64,000 nt of DNA, taken from Dyadobacter sp. MSC1_007. Its GTDB lineage: Bacteria; Bacteroidota; Bacteroidia; Cytophagales; Spirosomataceae. A program made the position numbers and the translations under genes. Positions 17,612 through 26,985 of the stretch are shown here, piece after piece (position 1 is the first letter of the stretch; each line of letters opens with the position of its first letter). Location: contig NZ_JAMOZL010000001.1 in NCBI RefSeq assembly GCF_023667495.1, forward strand, positions 124,001 through 188,000, in the 5' to 3' direction. A model generated the notes under the pieces. That model did not search any database. It was not told where the DNA came from and saw only the letters and a program-made list of their open reading frames with translations.

Positions 17612-18528
17612 CGGGACAGCCTGAATCTGATGTATTGAATATCCAATCGCAGGATGAAATAGGCGATTTTACGAACACGGCACCAAAGATACTTGATTTT
17701 GTTGACTAGCGGGGATGTGTTCGTTGAAATGTACAATTTTTGTACCCTCGCATGTTCTTCTCGGCCGACGGTCGTGGCAATAGTGGATGACTTCGCTTCC
17801 GCATGTACACGCAATGCGCCGCCGAGCCCGTCGATCTTTTTCGTGGTTGTCGATTTATGAGCCGTGTACCGTGTAATGAAGTCATAGTCGAATGCAAAAC
17901 GGAACGACTCGTCAAACATGCCGTATTTCTCAACCAGTGAACGCTTGAAAAATAATGACTGGTTGTGGATCTGCATGCCTTCCAGAACCTGGCAATCGAA
18001 GCTGTATGAAGTTGTTTTTAGAATTTCGGTCACCTCGTCGTCGGTTGTGATCATGTACAGGTCGCCGTAGAGGATATCTACCGGATATTGCAGCGCTGCC
18101 TCTCCAAAACGAGTGAATGTGCCCGGGAAATATACATCGTCCGAATTTTGGAAGCTAATATAGTCGCCTGTGGCCCGTTGCAGGGCTTTGTTGATGGCAT
18201 GTACTTGTCCGCGATCCTTTTCTGAAACCCACCAGGAAAGGTATTTTTCATATTTTTTGATCACTGCTACACTTTCATCCGTAGATCCCCCGTCGACGAT
18301 CATGTATTCCAGGTTAGGATAGTTCTGGTTCAGCACGCTCAGGATCGTGCGTTCCAGAAATGAAGCCTGGTTGTATGAAGGCGTTATGATGGTTAGTTTG
18401 GGATATTTACCCGCATTGCCCGTGTTTTGCGGCGCGGGTTTTAATTCTGAAAGGAAGTTCCGCAGGTCCTGCGTGGTTTTTTCTAAAAAATGCATAGAAT
18501 CCTGTTTCGCTGTATTAAAACTGATCAA
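17608..18528 (-). CDS. Family 2 glycosyltransferase
   Basis: 306 residues. The GT-A nucleotide-binding half begins near residue 45 (LTIITPSYNQASFLERTILS), continues through LEYMIVDGGSTDES and has the metal-binding NSDDVYF motif. It transfers a sugar from a nucleotide donor to a lipid-linked acceptor on the cytoplasmic face. The first ATG overlaps the upstream gene by 14 nt; Met12 at 18495 is an alternative start without overlap. Confidence 0.9.
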   Translation of the reverse strand: MISFNTAKQDSMHFLEKTTQDLRNFLSELKPAPQNTGNAGKYPKLTIITPSYNQASFLERTILSVLNQNYPNLEYMIVDGGSTDESVAVIKKYEKYLSWWVSEKDRGQVHAINKALQRATGDYISFQNSDDVYFPGTFTRFGEAALQYPVDILYGDLYMITTDDEVTEILKTTSYSFDCQVLEGMQIHNQSLFFKRSLVEKYGMFDESFRFAFDYDFITRYTAHKSTTTKKIDGLGGALRVHAEAKSSTIATTVGREEHARVQKLYISTNTSPLVNKIKYLWCRVRKIAYFILRLDIQYIRFRLSR

Positions 18529-19468
18529 TAAACGTGGTCAGGGATTTTAAGCCTGATGCCATTTTGTTCCTCAACATCCTGTTTGCACTGATCGTCACCG
18601 GCTTACCAAATCCAGGCTGTCCACCGATGCCGAATTGCGCTTTCTTTTGTTTGATAACAGACTTGTATTCGTGAAACAATGCTTTAAAAGTCTGATTACG
18701 ATGTAACAATGCAGCATGATCGGACCAAATCGGGTCAAAAAAGTCAAGCCCGGCGAAATCGACCGAGATCAAAGGTTCTCCATTTACACGGTAGTCACCA
18801 TTTTGGCCGACAAGTTTTCTGTTTAAAACGGAATTTAAGCCATAGTGCCAGCCCGCGTGGTGTAATATGCTGGCCTGCGGGACCCACACCGGTACATAAT
18901 TAAGCCAGAGCTGGTCGGTGTTCATGCCACTGCAGAGATCGAAGTTAGCCCGATCCGCGGTACGGCTTGCCCACCAGCGCAGCATTGCCAATGTCGTTTC
19001 ATTTGGTTTCAATATCCAACTCCCCGAATGGAACATGCCTGCATTCAGGATACGCTTGTCGTCCAATACTGAGGAAGGCTCCAATGGCGCTGATATATTA
19101 GGTGTCAGCAACATATCCTGACTGTTTCCGAGTATTCCGTCGATGGGTTGCTTTAAAAGCACCGTTGGGGCCAGGAAAGCAAGTTGTTCGCAATCGGGAT
19201 GCTTTGCTAGTATTTCTAATGCAGACCAGGGACGGCATGCAGGAAGCAGCTCAAAATCAAAATATTGCTCCTGCATTGCTTTCCAACTGGGGATTGCAGG
19301 TTCAGTGACGGGAAACAAGCGGATATTTGCAGGCAGATTGTTAACAGGCATTGAATCCACCCAACCCAGATAAAAAACAGAATCGGGCTGGTATTGTAAC
19401 ACAGAATCCGCCAGAGCCAGTGCGTGCGCCAGGTTGGTTCGGTTACAAACTGTGTAAATGATATTCAT
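18515..19468 (-). CDS. GT8-like glycosyltransferase paralog lacking a clear DxD motif
   Basis: 317 residues. The opening MNIIYTVCNRTNLAHALALA aligns with the start of the 20230-21213 product (MTIAFTICSINYLAQARTLG), and the two share the same layout to the stretch with NTDQLWLNYVPVWV. Where the paralog has FDPDIIVFQPL this protein reads FLAPTVLLKQPI, so the metal-binding aspartates are missing at that position. It may have diverged in donor use, use another metal site, or be inactive. Function unknown beyond a likely role in this polymer. Confidence 0.68.
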   Translation of the reverse strand: MNIIYTVCNRTNLAHALALADSVLQYQPDSVFYLGWVDSMPVNNLPANIRLFPVTEPAIPSWKAMQEQYFDFELLPACRPWSALEILAKHPDCEQLAFLAPTVLLKQPIDGILGNSQDMLLTPNISAPLEPSSVLDDKRILNAGMFHSGSWILKPNETTLAMLRWWASRTADRANFDLCSGMNTDQLWLNYVPVWVPQASILHHAGWHYGLNSVLNRKLVGQNGDYRVNGEPLISVDFAGLDFFDPIWSDHAALLHRNQTFKALFHEYKSVIKQKKAQFGIGGQPGFGKPVTISANRMLRNKMASGLKSLTTFIDQF

Positions 19469-19474
19469 GAACGA

Positions 19475-20230
19475 TTATTCCGTTTCCGGCAGAGTTTTAA
19501 AGTATGGCAGGTCCTGGATATTATCCTTTGAAATGCCGGTGAGTGCAAAAGGCGACGTTTTATTGTTTTTATATTGAACACCGTCTTGCGCAAAATGGCT
19601 GCGCACAATGTCAGTTGGTTTTCTGAGATGAGGCCAGAAACGGTTGGCTTCTATGTCCCAGAATATGGAATCGGGGTTAGGTAAGCTGTCATCGTGCCGG
19701 TATTGATGGGCTGTTTTTTTCTTGCCTTTCAATGTAGCAGTCATGCGCTCTATGCGGCAAAGGTAAAGTCCATTATCCGTATAACCTTCCCCGTATACTC
19801 GTTTTTCCGGTTCGGATAGTCCCATTAGTCTCTTAACTGTGCTATACGGAGCCATTGAAGACGGAAATACCGGGCCGGATTTAATGTAATCGTATCCTTG
19901 CTTGCACCAGTAATGCAATTCATCTTTGATCACCCAGCTATTTAATTCGTGGATCAGTAAAAAGTCGCACCAGTTGAAGCGGTCATAGAAATCTTCCATC
20001 AGCAACAACTTTCCGAAATGTTGCCGGGATTCAAAAAAGCGCTTCGGAAAAGTGACGACATCGATATTTTCGCTGTGTTCCTTCACAATCGAAAGGTCCG
20101 CATGCTCGTAGGTCGTGAAAATGATCGGGTAACCGGATAGCATTTCCAGCGCGTGTTGCAGTAACTTCTCTTCCGTCGGGTTGATCTGCGGGTCCAGGAT
20201 AGGAATAATAACGGATACCAGCTCTTTCAT
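19475..20230 (-). CDS. DUF5672 family protein
   Basis: 251 residues, no signal peptide. The central stretch CDFLLIHELNSWVIKDELHY and CKQGYDYIKSGPVF matches the DUF5672 family, found in glycan loci and probably glycosyltransferase-related, although no activity is established. It starts 1 nt inside the stop of the upstream glycosyltransferase (TGATG overlap), so the pair is tightly coupled. Confidence 0.75.
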   Translation of the reverse strand: MKELVSVIIPILDPQINPTEEKLLQHALEMLSGYPIIFTTYEHADLSIVKEHSENIDVVTFPKRFFESRQHFGKLLLMEDFYDRFNWCDFLLIHELNSWVIKDELHYWCKQGYDYIKSGPVFPSSMAPYSTVKRLMGLSEPEKRVYGEGYTDNGLYLCRIERMTATLKGKKKTAHQYRHDDSLPNPDSIFWDIEANRFWPHLRKPTDIVRSHFAQDGVQYKNNKTSPFALTGISKDNIQDLPYFKTLPETE

Positions 20231-21213
20231 CAGATCGTTTCCAGCTTGCCGATCAGGTATTTGACAGGCATTTTAAAAAGTTTCCTTACCCGCTGATAAC
20301 GACGGACTGGCGCCGGTTTAATGTATGCGCATTGGAATTGGCGGTAATATGCATTTCCATTGCTAATGAGGCTGTTTTTATAAAGCGCAAAAAGGGCAGT
20401 CAGATCGGGACGTTCGCTCAATTCGAACCGGTCCTGGTATTTGGATAAAATTTCCGGTTTTGCAGGATCGTAGCCGCTGTAATGGAAGAATATCAATGGA
20501 TTATCGCCATTGACAAAATAAGTATCGTCCCGGAACGAAAAAGTACGCTCATGCAGGTTCCAGTATGCGGCATTGTAACCAGGATTTCTTTCAATGTGCG
20601 TTCCCGAAACGAAAACCGGAAGAAAGTTCATCCAGTTTTGGTCCACAAAAAGCCCATTGCAAAGGTCGATTAGACATTCGTAACGCAATTTTTCTTCCCA
20701 CCAGGAAATAAACCTATCATTCTCCTCCGAACGGCTGAATGCGACAAACCCCAGATTGTAAACACCCGTGTTCAAATGGTGCAGTTCATTCGGAGTGAGC
20801 CTGTCCTCGATGGGGGTATTAATATGCGGAGTAAGTACCGCAGGATGCTTTTCCAGCGAAGAAAGTAAGCCGGTTAATGGCTGAAAAACAATGATATCCG
20901 GGTCAAAATAGATGACATTTTTGGCCTCGGGATAATGTTTGAAAAAATAGGTGAAGTAAAATGGCTTGACGGCAGTATTGAGCTCCGTAATGTTATAGCG
21001 ATCGGCCATTTCCTGAAAGTCCCTGATCTCGATCTTATCAATCTCGATCATCGGGAAAGTTGGCGCATAGGAGTCTTCGAACGCTATGCCCTGAAGAGAA
21101 TCAACCAAACCTACAAAAAAAAGGACATCCGGATTGGTAGCTTTCAGGGAATCCCCCAACGTCCTGGCCTGGGCCAGATAGTTAATGGAGCAAATAGTAA
21201 AGGCAATCGTCAT
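20230..21213 (-). CDS. GT8-like glycosyltransferase
   Basis: 327 residues. A GT-A nucleotide-sugar transferase fold is indicated by the N-terminal MTIAFTICSINYLAQA strand and by KNVIYFDPDIIVFQPL, where DPD fits the metal-binding DxD motif. A later NGLFVDQNWMNFLPVFV helix is shared with the paralog at 18515. It probably adds one sugar of the repeat unit or outer core. Overlaps the neighbours on both sides by 1-4 nt. Confidence 0.75.
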   Translation of the reverse strand: MTIAFTICSINYLAQARTLGDSLKATNPDVLFFVGLVDSLQGIAFEDSYAPTFPMIEIDKIEIRDFQEMADRYNITELNTAVKPFYFTYFFKHYPEAKNVIYFDPDIIVFQPLTGLLSSLEKHPAVLTPHINTPIEDRLTPNELHHLNTGVYNLGFVAFSRSEENDRFISWWEEKLRYECLIDLCNGLFVDQNWMNFLPVFVSGTHIERNPGYNAAYWNLHERTFSFRDDTYFVNGDNPLIFFHYSGYDPAKPEILSKYQDRFELSERPDLTALFALYKNSLISNGNAYYRQFQCAYIKPAPVRRYQRVRKLFKMPVKYLIGKLETI

Positions 21214-22433
21214 TGATTATGCTGTTCCGAAACCTGCAAAGGTAAATACTTTTGAATAATGGCTTCGATCCTGGCGACGCTTTTGTCGGTGTTATGCCTT
21301 TCCAATACTTTTTTTCGCGCATTCTGTCCTAGCGTATTCCGCAGCGAAGGATCGAGGATAAGCTGGATAATTGCATCCGAAGCCGCTGAAATGTCCATAT
21401 AAGGCACCACGAACCCGGCGTCTGTCTCGATAAGCTCGGGCGCGCCGCCCGCGTCTTCAAAACAAACAACCGGAATTTCCTGCAATGCGGCTTCCATTAC
21501 CACCAGCGGGTAAGGATCTTCGCGGGAGCTGAGCAACAAAACGTCGAAGCGGTTAATGTAATCGAGCGCGTATGGGGTAGGGGGAATCAAGATGATCTTT
21601 TCACTAAGCCCCATCAGCCGTATATCGCTTTCGATCAGCTCGTAAATTTCATGCTGCGGACCTGCGCCTACCCACACGAAATACACCGGCAGAGGCTGAG
21701 TTTTATGAATTACCCTTTTGGCGATCCAATTGAATATGTCGTTTCCTTTCCGCCATTCGGCATTGCCGCAACCGCCTATTACAATCGCATCTTCCGGTAC
21801 TTTGTAAGTTTTTTCCAGAATATCGTATTGCAGCGTTTGCAGCTTTTGATCGATATGTTCGTGATCAATGAGGGTAAATGTGCTGACGTGCTTTTCGGGG
21901 AAATCGTATTTGCGGATGTAATAATCGGCTACTGCATTGGAAACCGCGATAAGATGATCGGTTTTTCTGAGCAGGTAGTTCAAATGCTTCTCGTGCGTGT
22001 ATATTTTTACCGACATGGCCAACTCATGTACGAACAGTACCAGTGGCAGGTGGTGCAGGAATTTCAGGAAATCATAATAAACTTCCGCATTGGCGATCGA
22101 ATTGATGAATACCAGCCCGATCTTCTGTTGTTCGAGTTCCGCGACGATCTTTTCGTTGTCCCGCTGCACGGCTCTTTCCTGATAGAGTTTCAGCAAATGG
22201 GTCTTTTCAAGCAGCTTGCCGGTGAATGGCAGGGTAGAAACTTTGTGAGTTTTATAAAGTCTTGTAATACTGACCACCTCCGCGAACTCTTTTTCCAACT
22301 CGCCGCCATTGCAAAGCAACAGGTGCATCGGAACGCCTCGTTCTTTTAATAGCCTTAATAGCTGCAACAGCAGCAACTGACTTCCTGCCCTGTTCGCATC
22401 ATGACTTACAAAAAGTATTTTCTTCTGCTCCAT
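21210..22433 (-). CDS. Family 4 glycosyltransferase (GT-B)
   Basis: 407 residues from ATG 22433; a TTG at 22439 is in frame but less likely. The N-terminal half opens with KKILFVSHDANRAGSQLLLL and the C-terminal half has IGGCGNAEWRKGNDIF, LLLSSREDPYPLVVMEAAL and ELIETDAGFVVPY, the E-x7-E region typical of GT4. It is a retaining transferase acting on the cytoplasmic side. Overlaps the next gene by 4 nt. Confidence 0.9.
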   Translation of the reverse strand: MEQKKILFVSHDANRAGSQLLLLQLLRLLKERGVPMHLLLCNGGELEKEFAEVVSITRLYKTHKVSTLPFTGKLLEKTHLLKLYQERAVQRDNEKIVAELEQQKIGLVFINSIANAEVYYDFLKFLHHLPLVLFVHELAMSVKIYTHEKHLNYLLRKTDHLIAVSNAVADYYIRKYDFPEKHVSTFTLIDHEHIDQKLQTLQYDILEKTYKVPEDAIVIGGCGNAEWRKGNDIFNWIAKRVIHKTQPLPVYFVWVGAGPQHEIYELIESDIRLMGLSEKIILIPPTPYALDYINRFDVLLLSSREDPYPLVVMEAALQEIPVVCFEDAGGAPELIETDAGFVVPYMDISAASDAIIQLILDPSLRNTLGQNARKKVLERHNTDKSVARIEAIIQKYLPLQVSEQHNQ

Positions 22434-22480
22434 TACCAATAATTGCTAGCTCAAACTTCGGATCAGCGGATCAATCTCAA

Positions 22481-23140
22481 TTAATAAGCTTCGAAACTCT
22501 TTTTTCCGGGCACTTTTTTCGCGGGATTGCCAATATAAATGCCCCATTCTTCGGTTTCTTTTGTAATAGCAGAAGCCATGCCTACCAATGTGCCCTGGGC
22601 AATTGCCGTATAATCACGGATCGTGCAGTTAACACCGAAGAAAGAGTAGGATTCTACCACACAATGTCCCGACAGCACCACATGTGATGTAAAAAACACA
22701 TGGTCCTTAATCTGTCCGTGATGGCCAATATGGTTCCCGCTCCACATGACGACGTTGTTGCCTATCGTAGTAAATGGCTGTATGGTGTTGTCTTCGAGAA
22801 TGAAACAATTCTCGCCGATCACACTTTTGTCAAATATCGTTGCCCGGGAACTAATATACGAAATGAACTGATAGCCCTTTGCTTTGGCGTGATTGTAGAT
22901 CGCCTCGCGGTTACGGTTCATGTTGCGCCCCGTCATGGGCGCAAAGAATTGGTATTCCGACGGTGGAAAGACGTTTTCAACATCCTCGAATGCTACGACC
23001 GGCAGGCCTTTAAAGGACTCCTGTTCGAGATACTGGCGATTGATGGTAAATGCAACTACCTCATGATCAGAGTCATGTGTGAGGTAATAGTGCGCTAGTT
23101 CTGCTGTGTCGAGTACTCCAAAAACAATAATCTTCGCCAT
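22481..23140 (-). CDS. NeuD/PglD-like hexapeptide acyltransferase
   Basis: 219 residues from ATG 23140, 2 nt after the WbqC-family stop. An N-terminal PglD-type Rossmann region (KIIVFGVLDTAELAHYYL) precedes a left-handed beta-helix of hexapeptide repeats (SVIGENCFILEDNTIQPFTT and on). Proteins of this group transfer acetyl or other acyl groups to amino sugars or sialic acids. With an aminotransferase and a WbqC protein in the same operon, N-acylation of a nucleotide-linked amino sugar is the likely job. Confidence 0.88.
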   Translation of the reverse strand: MAKIIVFGVLDTAELAHYYLTHDSDHEVVAFTINRQYLEQESFKGLPVVAFEDVENVFPPSEYQFFAPMTGRNMNRNREAIYNHAKAKGYQFISYISSRATIFDKSVIGENCFILEDNTIQPFTTIGNNVVMWSGNHIGHHGQIKDHVFFTSHVVLSGHCVVESYSFFGVNCTIRDYTAIAQGTLVGMASAITKETEEWGIYIGNPAKKVPGKKSFEAY

Positions 23141-23142
23141 TC

Positions 23143-23841
23143 TCAAATTAGTTCGTATGCCTCTAACTGTTTTTTGATATCTTCTGACCGGTTAAACATC
23201 AGAACGTCAATTACAGACAACCAAGGTACGAAAGCATTTTTAAATTGGGGATAGGGGCATGATATACTTTTTATGAAGTTCAGCTTTACTCCCTCATTTT
23301 CAAATTTGCCTCGATCGTACAATTCCATCCCTCCGATCGGATTGATGTAATGGTTGGCCTTTTCTTGTTTACAGATATCCAGGATCCGGTCTTGTCCTTT
23401 GAGGTGTGTGTTGTGGTAAATAGTCGAAGAGGGAACAATTTCGGTGCCAATGTCCATGAAGTCACAGGTTTTCTGTAATGCATGAATAGCCAGCTCGTTG
23501 ATCGATCCAACTTCTAAATTTACAATTTCTTCGATCAGATCAAAAACCTTTTGATAACACGGAGCCTTCTGGTATGACTGCTGAATCGTTTTCAGGAGCT
23601 TTTTTTGCCATGGATCCTGTTTCGCAAGCGCTACTTCATGAATGAGCTTGTTTTGGCTGGCGTCTTGCAGTGGGATCGTAAACAGATGCGCCTTACCACC
23701 AACCAGTATATTATTCCGGTTGATCCAGCCTTTGTTGATGAAATTGACGTCATCATAGATCACAAACTTGTCCACGGCATTGATCAGCTGGAAATAACCT
23801 ATATATGGAAAAATATAGGGTTGCATGATGGCAATCGTCAT
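23143..23841 (-). CDS. WbqC-like family protein
   Basis: 232 residues, a full-length match to the WbqC-like family: MTIAIMQPYIFPYIGYFQLI, then DDVNFINKGWINRNNI, then YINPIGGMELY. These proteins occur in O-antigen and capsule loci beside aminotransferases and are thought to attach unusual acyl or aminoacyl groups to amino sugars; the reaction is not generally established. Between the GT-C-like and NeuD-like genes. Confidence 0.88.
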   Translation of the reverse strand: MTIAIMQPYIFPYIGYFQLINAVDKFVIYDDVNFINKGWINRNNILVGGKAHLFTIPLQDASQNKLIHEVALAKQDPWQKKLLKTIQQSYQKAPCYQKVFDLIEEIVNLEVGSINELAIHALQKTCDFMDIGTEIVPSSTIYHNTHLKGQDRILDICKQEKANHYINPIGGMELYDRGKFENEGVKLNFIKSISCPYPQFKNAFVPWLSVIDVLMFNRSEDIKKQLEAYELI

Positions 23842-23849
23842 GGGCTGTG

Positions 23850-25898
23850 CTATTTAAGTTTTCGCAGATAATAATCTTCCCCTTTTTCGAGAAGATGGTG
23901 CATGGTGGTATCGGATCCGAGACGGATGTCGGTAGGCAGCGCTTTGATCTCCGTGGTGTCGTTAATGACCTTCCGGGCGTAAAAAAGATAATCTGCCTCT
24001 TTCGGAATTGGCCGGAGGCCTTCTTCAAAAGGATTGATCGAAATGAGCTTGCGCGTGAGTTTGGCGCCGTAAAGCGGATATTCAAAATCGCTGTTGACGG
24101 TTGCAAGAGCAACGGTCGCGTCGGCAGGTACAATCGAATCGAACCGCTGGTAAGCCTTGGTAATATCAGGGCGTGCGAATGTCTGGTAAGCAATCCGGTC
24201 CATCGTCAATGCGGATTCCTGGCCAAATGCTGGCAGTGGAAGGCAACGGATATTCAGGAACACAGCCATAATTGCTGAAATGCAAGCCAAACCAACCACA
24301 ACCAGAATATAACCCTTCCAGACATTGCGGCGGGGTTTTATAATGGATAGGCGATGGTGCGAGAACAGCAGCAACAGGAAAAGGACTCCGAAAAGACCGG
24401 ATTCCATAAAATACCGCCCTTTAAATGGGTCGTAAGCGGCAGAATAGGAGATCGCTGCCAAATGCAGACAGAACGCAATGGCCAGGAAAAGATGGACACG
24501 CGATCTGAAAAGCCTGATTAATACCAGGAACATAAGTGGCAGGATCAGCGCGAAGCCGAAAACGCCCCAATATGGATTAGCATTGTAGTAATCAAAACGG
24601 CGCTGGAATGAAAACGGGACGATTGTGAAATCCTTTTCATCATCGAGCCGCATGTGCATTTTGTCTTCAAGGACCACAAGTGGCTTTCGAACGGTGGTAT
24701 TGAGATTGTAACCCCACTGCGCATTCCTGATGCCGTCGAGGTTGGCAAAATCGTAAATATAGCGCACCGCATTACGGCTTCCCTGTTCAAAAAGGTTGGA
24801 CAGCTTGCCTGCCCGCTCGTATGATTGGTGGTAACGAGCAGTAGGTGGGCCTATCGGATGCCCGAAGACCTGTATATTCCGGACATATCCGGTGGGTAAG
24901 GTGTATATCAATGCAAAAACAGCAATGGCTATTCCTAGTCTCAATGTTCTTTCAAAAAACGTCTTGAAGCCGGGTGCCAGGAACACGGTATAAAGCATGA
25001 TCACAAAAACCGAGGGAAGTAGCAATGCAAATGTGGCCTTATGTCCTGTGACAATGGCAAATGCCATCCCGGCAAGATATAAATAGCGGTTATCCCGGCT
25101 GCTGTAAAAAGCAAAAAGGAAATAGAGTAGGCAGCTCAGGTACGCAGTCAGTACGATGTCGGTTTCCGTGGTGACCGCCTGCATGAGGAAGTCGAGGAAC
25201 ATGCTGTACGCCAATGCGCAGAAGAAACTGGCCGAAAGATTGCGCCCTATCCGCTGTGCAATGCCAAAAACCGACGCCAGCGCCACATAATAGGAGAGGT
25301 GGTGGATCAGCTTGAATGCGTTTTCCACTTTTCCGGTGATCAGGTAGGAATAGATCTGGATCGTGGTTACACTTTTGGGATAAGTATCCATATTCCAGTT
25401 CGTCCCACCGAAATGTTCCATGGTACCGCGCTGGATGTACCGGATCGCGCGGTTCAGATGGCCTGTCATGCTGTCCCATTCGTTTGGGACTGTAAACAGG
25501 ACGAGGATCAGATTGGTCACTGCAATTACACCCAATGTCAGGAACATGGCTCCGAAAACGACCTTCAGATAGGGGGATAGTTCCCTGGCCCAAAGCCTGA
25601 AAGTTCCAATGCGGTTCGCAACAAGTCCGCGGATGGTGTAGCGCTCGCCCGCCGTCGCCAGTCGCGACCAAAGCAGATATTGTAGCCCAAGCACGACATA
25701 ATTTCCGACGATCCATGCGAATACGTTCGCGGTAAGATCAAGCGCCGACAGCACAAATCCGGTAGGAATGATGCTACCCGCAAAAAGGATAAAAAAAGTA
25801 ATGATCAGCTCTGTCAGAGAGGGTTGGGCAATTCGTTTTGCAACAAAGCTGATACCGTATAAAAACAGGAAAAAAGTTAGCCAATAAAGAATGACCAT
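23850..25898 (-). CDS. GT-C-like multispanning membrane glycosyltransferase
   Basis: 682 residues from ATG 25898 (MVILYWLTFFLFLYG), 4 nt after the aminotransferase stop; the longer frame to 25970 would run into that gene. About 11-13 hydrophobic helices fill the first three quarters and a soluble tail ends the protein. An acidic first-loop motif (EWDSMTGHLNRAIRYIQ) resembles GT39/ArnT-type lipid-phosphosugar-dependent transferases. It may add a side sugar on the periplasmic face. Substrate unknown. Confidence 0.72.
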   Translation of the reverse strand: MVILYWLTFFLFLYGISFVAKRIAQPSLTELIITFFILFAGSIIPTGFVLSALDLTANVFAWIVGNYVVLGLQYLLWSRLATAGERYTIRGLVANRIGTFRLWARELSPYLKVVFGAMFLTLGVIAVTNLILVLFTVPNEWDSMTGHLNRAIRYIQRGTMEHFGGTNWNMDTYPKSVTTIQIYSYLITGKVENAFKLIHHLSYYVALASVFGIAQRIGRNLSASFFCALAYSMFLDFLMQAVTTETDIVLTAYLSCLLYFLFAFYSSRDNRYLYLAGMAFAIVTGHKATFALLLPSVFVIMLYTVFLAPGFKTFFERTLRLGIAIAVFALIYTLPTGYVRNIQVFGHPIGPPTARYHQSYERAGKLSNLFEQGSRNAVRYIYDFANLDGIRNAQWGYNLNTTVRKPLVVLEDKMHMRLDDEKDFTIVPFSFQRRFDYYNANPYWGVFGFALILPLMFLVLIRLFRSRVHLFLAIAFCLHLAAISYSAAYDPFKGRYFMESGLFGVLFLLLLFSHHRLSIIKPRRNVWKGYILVVVGLACISAIMAVFLNIRCLPLPAFGQESALTMDRIAYQTFARPDITKAYQRFDSIVPADATVALATVNSDFEYPLYGAKLTRKLISINPFEEGLRPIPKEADYLFYARKVINDTTEIKALPTDIRLGSDTTMHHLLEKGEDYYLRKLK

Positions 25899-25902
25899 GC
25901 GA

Positions 25903-26985
25903 CTATGGTGATAGATGACCGTTGATAATATGGGATATCCGTGCGATATCTTCGTACGGGAGCCCAACATATAAAGGCAAACTTAACACTCTTAATGCGA
26001 TATCCTCAGAAACGGGACACGCAATTTGTTTCGGCATAAAGGAAAGGGTATTCAGGGAAGGATAAAAATACCTGCGAGGTATAATGTCTTCCTGTTTCAA
26101 AGCTTCCATTACATCAAACATAACAGCCTCCGACGGAAACACCACCGGATAGTAGGCATAGTTGTATTCAATGTCGCTGCTCAGCGTTGGTTTATAAAGG
26201 ATATCCCAGTTGAGCAGGCTGTCGTACGCTTCAAAAACTTCCCTTCTTGCTTCGATAATAGAAGGCACGTGCGGTAGGTTAACTAGACCCATTGCAGCGT
26301 GGAACTCGGAATTTTTCCCGTTGATCCCTGCGAACAGGTAATGCTCATCGCCCTGATGTCCGAATGCGCGCAGCAAATGCAGTTTTCGGTCCAGTTCGGG
26401 GTGGTTGGAAATTAGCGCGCCTCCTTCAATGGTATGAAACACTTTGGTGGCGTGGAAGCTGCATGTGCTGAGGTCACCATACGAAAGCAGCGATTTGCCT
26501 TTGTAAGTTACCCCGAATGCGTGGGCAGCGTCATATATAACTTTCAGGTTGTGTTTTTTAGCAATTGCCTCGATCGCCTCCACATCACAGGGATTACCAT
26601 AAACGTGTGTGGCGAGGATAGCGCTGGTTGCCGGGGTGATCGATGCCTCGATCAGCTCCGCATTGATATTGAAAGTTTTGGCATCAATATCAACAAATAC
26701 AGGTGTACAATTTTCCCACAGGATCGCATTCGATGTAGCGCAGTAAGAGAATGGCGTGGTAATGATCTCGCCTTTCAGTTCCAGTGCTTTGATCGCGATC
26801 TGAAGAACGATCGTTCCATTTCCGCAGAAATACAGGTGGTCAACGTTCAGGTATTCTTTTAACTGCGTTTCAAGTTTTTGTAAAACCGGCCCGTTATTGG
26901 TCAGGTAACCCCTATCCCAAATTTCACGGACGTATTGCAGATATTCTTCCTGATCTGGTAAAAAGGTTTTAGTGACGTTAATCAT
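25903..26985 (-). CDS. DegT/DnrJ/EryC1/StrS family sugar aminotransferase
   Basis: 360 residues. PLP-dependent fold type I: GNGTIVLQIAIKAL near residue 55, TPFSYCATSNAI, the phosphate-side DAAHAFGV and the Schiff-base Lys in SFHATKVFHTIEGG. The family converts a keto nucleotide sugar to an amino sugar, using glutamate as donor. No dehydratase or epimerase for making the keto sugar is in this operon, so that step must be encoded elsewhere. The start overlaps the ABC ATPase 3' end by 8 nt. Confidence 0.92.
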   Translation of the reverse strand: MINVTKTFLPDQEEYLQYVREIWDRGYLTNNGPVLQKLETQLKEYLNVDHLYFCGNGTIVLQIAIKALELKGEIITTPFSYCATSNAILWENCTPVFVDIDAKTFNINAELIEASITPATSAILATHVYGNPCDVEAIEAIAKKHNLKVIYDAAHAFGVTYKGKSLLSYGDLSTCSFHATKVFHTIEGGALISNHPELDRKLHLLRAFGHQGDEHYLFAGINGKNSEFHAAMGLVNLPHVPSIIEARREVFEAYDSLLNWDILYKPTLSSDIEYNYAYYPVVFPSEAVMFDVMEALKQEDIIPRRYFYPSLNTLSFMPKQIACPVSEDIALRVLSLPLYVGLPYEDIARISHIINGHLSP

